From the NCBI RefSeq assembly GCF_000003855.2, contig NW_003101682.1:1212620-1276619 (forward strand): DNA of 64,000 nt, in the 5' to 3' direction. Shown here one piece after another: positions 58,421 through 64,000 of this stretch; position 1 is the first letter of the stretch; each line of letters begins with the position of its first letter. The notes below the pieces were generated by a model that had not been told where the DNA came from, did no database searches, and was given only the letters and a program-made list of their open reading frames with translations. The position numbers were made by a program, and so were the translations under genes. The stretch comes from Blastomyces gilchristii SLH14081 (lineage: Eukaryota > Ascomycota > Eurotiomycetes > Onygenales > Ajellomycetaceae).

Positions 58421-59890
58421 AAAAAAGATGCTTTTTCAAATGCTATTTCTGAGATTGAAATTCTGAAGAGAAGAAAGAAAGAAGAAATAGAGAAATAATA
58501 AGTTCTTGAAATACAGAAACTTGAAAAAGCAAGTAAAATTCTTGAAAAGCAGTGTCTGAGTGAGATGAATGAAGAAGTTCTGTTAATTCTTCATACTCAG
58601 ACTAGATAACTACAGAAAGTGATTAAGTTCAAACTTAGAATTTTAAACACAGTTCTAAAAACTTTGAAAATTTCTAATATAATCACTGACTCTTCAGTTT
58701 ACTCTTCTTTCTTTTCTACTTCTTCTTCTTCTTCTTTAAATCAGAAGAAAATATATACTCAAGCAGCTGAATCTGCTATCTCTAAATCTGCTATCTTTAA
58801 ATCAGCTGTCTCAAAATCTGCTCAAAATTCTGAGAAATCTGAGAAGAATACTGCTCATACTTCTATTGATAGAAGAGTGAAGAAAAAAATACAAAAAGAG
58901 AAAAATCTTCAAATCTCTGAAAATAGAAGACTTATTCTCAAAGTCTCAAATCAGGATATCTTGCAGAGAAAGAAGCTAAACTCAAATCTCATTTTCAGAA
59001 TTAGAAATGAAATCAATCAGCAGTTCTTTTCTCAGTTAATAACTGATATTAAAGTTCAAAAACTAGTTATAGCTTCAATTGAGTCATTCTTCTTTGAAAA
59101 CTTCATCATTCTGATCACAATGTCTGAATTCAGTGCAGTATTCCTTATTCAGAATGAGAATCTCTGAAAATCAGTAGTAGAATCTCTGTTAAATACAACA
59201 ATTCTATCTGAGAGAGATGAAAAGTGAGATAAATTCATTCTTTATAATATTTCAGTTGAAATCTTTAACTGTGAGAAAGAAATACTACTTCTCAAAAATG
59301 AATTGAAAGAATACAATTCTATTCAACTGAGAAAAGAGTCTGTATAACTTAATTTAATTAAGTTCAGATAGAGTAGAAGAAATGTCTCTGTTTTAGTGTA
59401 TATAAAGACACTTGAACAATCAAGAATCTCTGAAGTAAGAGTAGCAGATTTGAAAATAAGAGTTCATGAATACAAAGACTTAAGAATGAATCTCAAAGCT
59501 CAAACACAGTGTTCAAACTGTCAAAGATATGAATACTTTGTAATCTCTTGTTTCAGAGACTTAAAATACACATTCTGTGCTACAGATCATAAAACTAGTG
59601 AGTATAAATATGAAACATGCTTAAAAAGAGATGAAATATGTTAAAATACTCTGCTTAAGTGCTTCAATTGCAAAGAAAAATATGCATCTAGCTCAAAAGA
59701 ATGTGTATTTACTTCAAGAACTCAGAAGAACTGAAGAAAAGATGAAGCTCAAAGTGCATCTAAAACTGAAGAGAAAAGTCAAGCTAGTAAATCTGTAATT
59801 ATAAGCTTAAAAAGAAGAAATTCTCAACTATCTAGATCTTCAAACTTCAATTCTTCAGCTAAGTGTAAACAGAATTTGAATTCTTAAACT
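58420..59890 (+). pseudogene. LINE-b ORF1 (gag-like, CCHC knuckles)
   Basis: A single frame is open at 58619-59167 and 59396-59644, in phase across TGA/TAA damage. It has a Ser-rich start, Ala/Ser-Lys repeats (AISKSAIFKSAVSKSA), a basic linker, then ENRRLILKVS (a motif common in LINE ORF1). A run of Cys follows: CSNCQRYEYFVISC, in which the Gly-His of a CCHC knuckle has become Glu-Tyr, then CATDHKTSEYKYETC and CFNCKEKYASSSKEC. Three knuckles fit RNA-binding ORF1 proteins of I/Tad1 LINEs. The exact start is not determinable. Confidence 0.75.
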
Positions 59891-60109
59891 TCTGTTAAGA
59901 TTAGAGAATTGAGAAATAACTCTGATGATAAACTAGATATAATACAAGCAGTTAAGATTCCTACTTTTTAAAATAGTTATAATCTACTATCTGATGATAG
60001 TGATTAGATTCTACTCTATCTCTACTCTCTTTTAGTATAAATATACAACAAAAATAATAAAAAAAGTTTAAAAACTCTTCAAAAATCACATTTATTCAAA
60101 ATAATGTGA

Positions 60110-63100
60110 ATAGAAACTTAAATTGTATTTATTCTTGTCTTCAGATTGTATTTGAATAAAAGATTGACTTTGTACTTCTTCAAGAACCAAACTTTGATAC
60201 TGAGTAAAAGTACATCATTTCTTATTCAAGCTATTACTACTTTCTTCCTGAAAAATCTGAGATAAAATCAAGAGTAGTGATCTATGAAAGAAAAAGATTA
60301 AGATATTAATTTAATTTAAGATTTGATATCATATCTGACTCTGATATTCTAGTGAATAATATTATAGATAAAGAGAATGAGTTTGATACTATTCAACTTA
60401 TAAATATCTATAATAAAAAGTCATTGAAAGAAAACAACAATACCTGAATAATTGATAGAGAATTTTTGAATATAACTCTCTTAAAAAACTCTATAATTGC
60501 AGAAGACTTCAATACACATCATTTCTGACAAAACTCAGAGTGTATAAGAGCAGTAAGAGCAGATAAACTGATTGAATAAACTTTTAAACATTCAATAGAT
60601 TTAGTTAACAAGTCTGATCAACAAACATTCTTTAGAAAAGACATGAAACAGAAATCTATTATAGATCTAACTTTCATGTCATAAAATCTAATTGAAAAAA
60701 GACTTATGAACTGATTTATTGATTCAAATGAAACCTCAGAATCAGGTCATGAGATCATTCAATTTGATATTGAACTGAGTGAAAAACAAAGAAGTGAAAA
60801 TCCTCTTCTCTCTAATCAGTATAACTTTGAAAAAGCTGATTGAAAAGCAGTTAAAGAAAGAGTAAAACAGCTGAAATCTGAAAGACAGAGTAAGCTCTAT
60901 TGAAATCAAAGTCAAGATATCTCAAATAAAATACTTAAGAATAGAGTAAAGCTGATTACATCTATTCTTCTAACAAATATTGAAGAAAATATTTCAAAGA
61001 AAAAGTCTTCTGAGTATTTCAAATCTTGATAAAATGAGAATATCACTTTTAAAAGAAAGCAATTAGTCACTGCTAAGAGAGATTGAAAGAATAACTTAAT
61101 ATCTGATAAAGAGTTCAAAGCTATTCAAAATGAATATTTTTCAGATATTAAAAGAGCTAAAACAGATTGCTGAAACAAATTTCTTGAAGAAGCATAAGAA
61201 AAAGAAGTTTTTAAAGCCTTCAACTATACTAAAACAAGAAGTGTAGCAAAGCTTCCAACCTTAGAATATGAATTTCAGAATGAATTGTATACAGCAAACT
61301 CTTTTAAGAAAAAATGTCAAGTTTTTATGAGAATTCTCTTTCAAAACTCATCACATTTAGAAGAGAAGAATGTGTCATTTCATGAATATATTAATGAAAA
61401 TAACTGGGAATGATCTGAGCTTACATATGATGAACTAGAGTCAGCAATATTCTCAAGTTCAATTAAGACTGCTGCAGGGCCTGATTTAATTAATCACTTG
61501 ATTATTCAAAATACATATTTCTACTTGAAGAATGAATATTTTGAGCTCTTTTTCAATCTCTTAAAAAATGAGTATCATTCTGAATGCTGGAGAGAAGCTA
61601 CTGAAGTAATTCTTGCAAAAGCTAATAGAAAAGCTTTAATTTCTAAGTTATATAGAGTAATATCTCTATGAAACTATTTAAAAAAAATTCTAGAAAAGAT
61701 AATAGCTACTAAATTATCTTTTATAAGCTCTATTAGTGATTCTCTTCTATTTAATGAATAAATGAGAGATAGAAAACAATGTTCTGCAATTGACACTGTT
61801 CTTTCAGTTATTCATGATATTCAAGTAGTAAAGCATGAAGATCTGATCTCAACTGCAGTTTTTATTGATATAAAAGATACATTTGATCATGTTTCAAAGT
61901 CTAAGATGATTTAAACTTTGAAGATGTTAAAACTGTCACTTTCTCTAATAAAATAAGTTAATTGTTTTATATCTAAAAGAATTATATAACTATTCTTTGA
62001 TGGAAGAAAACAAGATAAAACTGAGATAAAAATAGAAGTATCACAAGAATCTTCAATCTTATCTGTTTTATTTGCAATATACACTGTATATCTATTCAAG
62101 AATAGAGAGATGAAAATAGTGAGATCTTCAAGTTATATAGATGATATTGATCTACTCTACAGTTCAAAGACAATTAAAGAGAATTTAGAAATAATTGAGA
62201 AAGCAGTAAAGAAAATCTTTGTTAGAGCAGATATCAATCTAATTCAATTTAATATGAATAAAACTGAGTTAATTCACTTTTTTCCCAGATTTAATGAGAA
62301 AGAACTAAGTCTAACTCTTTTAAATAAAGAGATTAAACTCAGTTTGAATATTAAATGACTAGAAGTATGATTAAACTCCAAGTTGAAATTTAAATATCAT
62401 ATTCAACAAAGAATTATCAAGACAGAGAGACTACTGAATAGTATAATCAGACTATCAAATACTGAGAGAGGTCTATTCTTTCAGACTATAAGACAATTAT
62501 ACATAGCCTGTATTATCTCAGTAGCTGATTATGAAGTTCAAGTTTGATGAAACAATCAAGATAACTTCACTGAACTCTTTCAAAGTTTATAAAACAGAGC
62601 TTTAAGAAGAATTCTGAGAGTATTCAAATCATCTTCTATTAAATCAATGAAAATTGAAGCTTCAATTTCATCTTCTGCTATTCAATTTGAAAAGACCTGT
62701 ATGAACTATACTCTGAGAGTCATGAAGATGAGCTTAAATTATATAATCAGAGAAAGAGTCTCTTCTTCATTTCCATCAGTTAACTCAGAAAATAAACTGA
62801 ATTAAAATAGATTTCTTGATTGAAATGAGAATAATACTTTAAAGAAAATGCTCTTTCAACTGTATAGACTATGTTCACTTATTAAGAATTAATTTTTTTT
62901 ATTAAATGTTGAGAAAATTGATCATGAGAAGATATCTCTCTGAAGAGAAAAGTTTGAATCTCTTATAGACTTGTAAATAAGTGAACTATCTAAGGAGAAA
63001 GAATATGAACAGTATTTAAAGAGAATTTCTACAATTAATATAGAAGACTCTATTCTGATTTATTCAGATAACTTCAAAAATGAGAATTTGAATAGATTAG

Positions 63101-63362
63101 ACACAGACATTGCTTATACTGAAGATAATATCAATTTTATCTCAGATTTCTGAAATTTAGACTGTGAATCTGAAGTTCTTGATACTGAACTATTTATAAT
63201 AATGAAAGCTTTCAAACTCATTGAAATAAAATCTTATAAAAGAGGAAATAGTTTGAAAGAGATATGAATATTCTCTGATAGTCAAGCTGCTTTAAAAAGA
63301 CTTAGAAATAGTCAGATTTATAATGATTAAATGAATCTTGAACTGATCTTAGACTCTGTTTT
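60110..63362 (+). pseudogene. LINE-b ORF2 (endonuclease, reverse transcriptase, RNase H)
   Basis: The endonuclease shows LLQEPNFD (60175), DFNTHHF (60510) and SGHEII (60745), corresponding to the QEP, DxN and SDH motifs of AP-type endonucleases. RT shows TAAGPDLINH (61470), FIDIKDTFDHV (61860) and YIDDIDLL (62137), with the active-site Asp pair intact. The RT-RNase H linker includes ADYEVQV (62530). RNase H begins at ~63055 and shows FSDSQAALKRL (63272) before being cut by LINE-c. Stops are mostly TGA at Trp positions, so the copy is inactive. Length and order match Tad1/I elements. Confidence 0.85.
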
Positions 63363-64000
63363 CAGAACATCAACCGCTCCACCACGAACTCGCTCGATTT
63401 TTCGAATAAGAACCCGCCGATAGATCCATCGAAAAGCCCTCGATCATACGAGCATTTTGACCCCATCGCCGACCGCATACCCCGTGTGGTGGTGGAGTTA
63501 TCCAGCCAAATGTGAACCAGACGTTGTTCGGAACTCCTGCGTGGGATTATCCCCCATTCTCCCCTACCACACCACAACCCCGGGCCAAATTGCCATACAA
63601 ATTGTAAGGTGAAGAGACCTAGCCGTATGCACCAATCTTCTTGATTTTGGAAGATCCCCAATCTGTAGTTGTGGAGATATCTGAGGAGTGATCTCTGCAA
63701 AAACCCTGTTCATCTTTGATGTTCCAAAACATCAATGCCAAGTCCCACTCTCATACCGCCCTTCCCAATCTGGCCCATCCCCAGCAGAAAAATACAAAAA
63801 GATACCTTGACAATAATATTAAGCACATAATCAACAGACAATGAGTCAACAGCATATCAACAACTATAAAATCAGTATATCTCAAGATCTGACTGAGTCT
63901 TTGATCCCTGCACAGTGAGATATATTAAATCTAGTTTTGATATCTCAATATTTAATAAGATTCTGCAGAAGATTGAGATAGCATACTAGATTTCTATTGA
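63363..64000 (+). mobile_element. LINE-c, 5' end (runs off right edge)
   Basis: It starts ~cagaacatcaaccgctcc, about 22 bases longer at its 5' end than LINE-b. It then matches 56719-57500 with only one 155-bp monomer. It inserted into the RNase H codons of LINE-b: the minus-strand LINE shows the uninterrupted codons after SVL. The first ~430 bases keep CG sites; the last 100 are AT-shifted. No coding sequence is reached. Confidence 0.8.

Larger units (their letters stand above)
56719..63362 (+). mobile_element. LINE-b, near full-length non-LTR retrotransposon (I/Tad1-like)
   Basis: 5' UTR (56719-~58400), ORF1 (~58420-59890) and ORF2 (~60110-63362) with endonuclease, RT and RNase H; the last is cut by LINE-c at ~63362. 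The target of LINE-b is LINE-a. Its 3' end lies beyond the window, after LINE-c. Domain order and ORF1 zinc knuckles fit I/Tad1-group elements of filamentous fungi. Coding parts are damaged; the first ~450 bases of the 5' UTR are not. Confidence 0.85.

Overview
This window reads as an AT-rich, repeat-only block of a filamentous fungal genome, most likely an ascomycete. Short introns have fungal consensus signals (GTAAGT, CTAAC or TACTAAC, TAG). A chromodomain Ty3/Gypsy element, a LINE that encodes RNase H and a hAT transposon are present. Nearly every long repeat carries dense C-to-T and G-to-A damage of the RIP type: Trp codons read as TGA, Gln codons as TAA or TAG, and catalytic Asp as Asn. 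I see no intact host gene. Family letters A to D are my own labels, assigned by comparing copies within the window.

The window is one stack of nested insertions, most of them bounded by target-site duplications (TSDs). The oldest visible layer is a Gypsy copy, B3, on the minus strand (7967-9955, 15755-16792, 24043-24441). It is interrupted by a short hAT-derived element, MITE-1 (1661-2075 plus 7884-7966), by hAT-2 (9956-15746) and by a complete Gypsy B2 (16793-24037). MITE-1 was itself hit by LTR element A3 (1-1660) and by hAT-1 (2076-7883).

From 24442 onward an LTR element C is interrupted at 26529 by LTR element A1. A1 is interrupted at 27312 by hAT-3, which ends at 50016. hAT-3 contains the complete element A2 (27572-44538, minus strand). 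The 3' LTR of A2 carries a SINE (27682-28053), and the A2 interior carries the complete chromovirus B1 (28449-36729), which holds MITE-2 and MITE-3. To the right, A1 resumes with a 5'-truncated LINE inserted (50995-52181). Next come Gypsy D remnants (about 52890-56020) with a deleted hAT-4, then LINE copies nested in one orientation (56021-64000), the first holding MITE-4.

Three points stand out. First, LTR family A carries, between pol and its 3' LTR, a spliced gene on the opposite strand, present in two independent copies (1-1100 and 36802-38391). Its Cys-rich segment resembles a fungal domain of unknown function. Second, the SINE and the LINE share their last ~25 bases, an (AAT)n tail and 14-bp TSDs, which suggests that the LINE machinery mobilises the SINE. 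Third, four MITEs share both ends and the 8-bp TSD with the larger hAT elements that encode the transposase. A few GC-richer islands stay nearly unmutated inside the damaged block.
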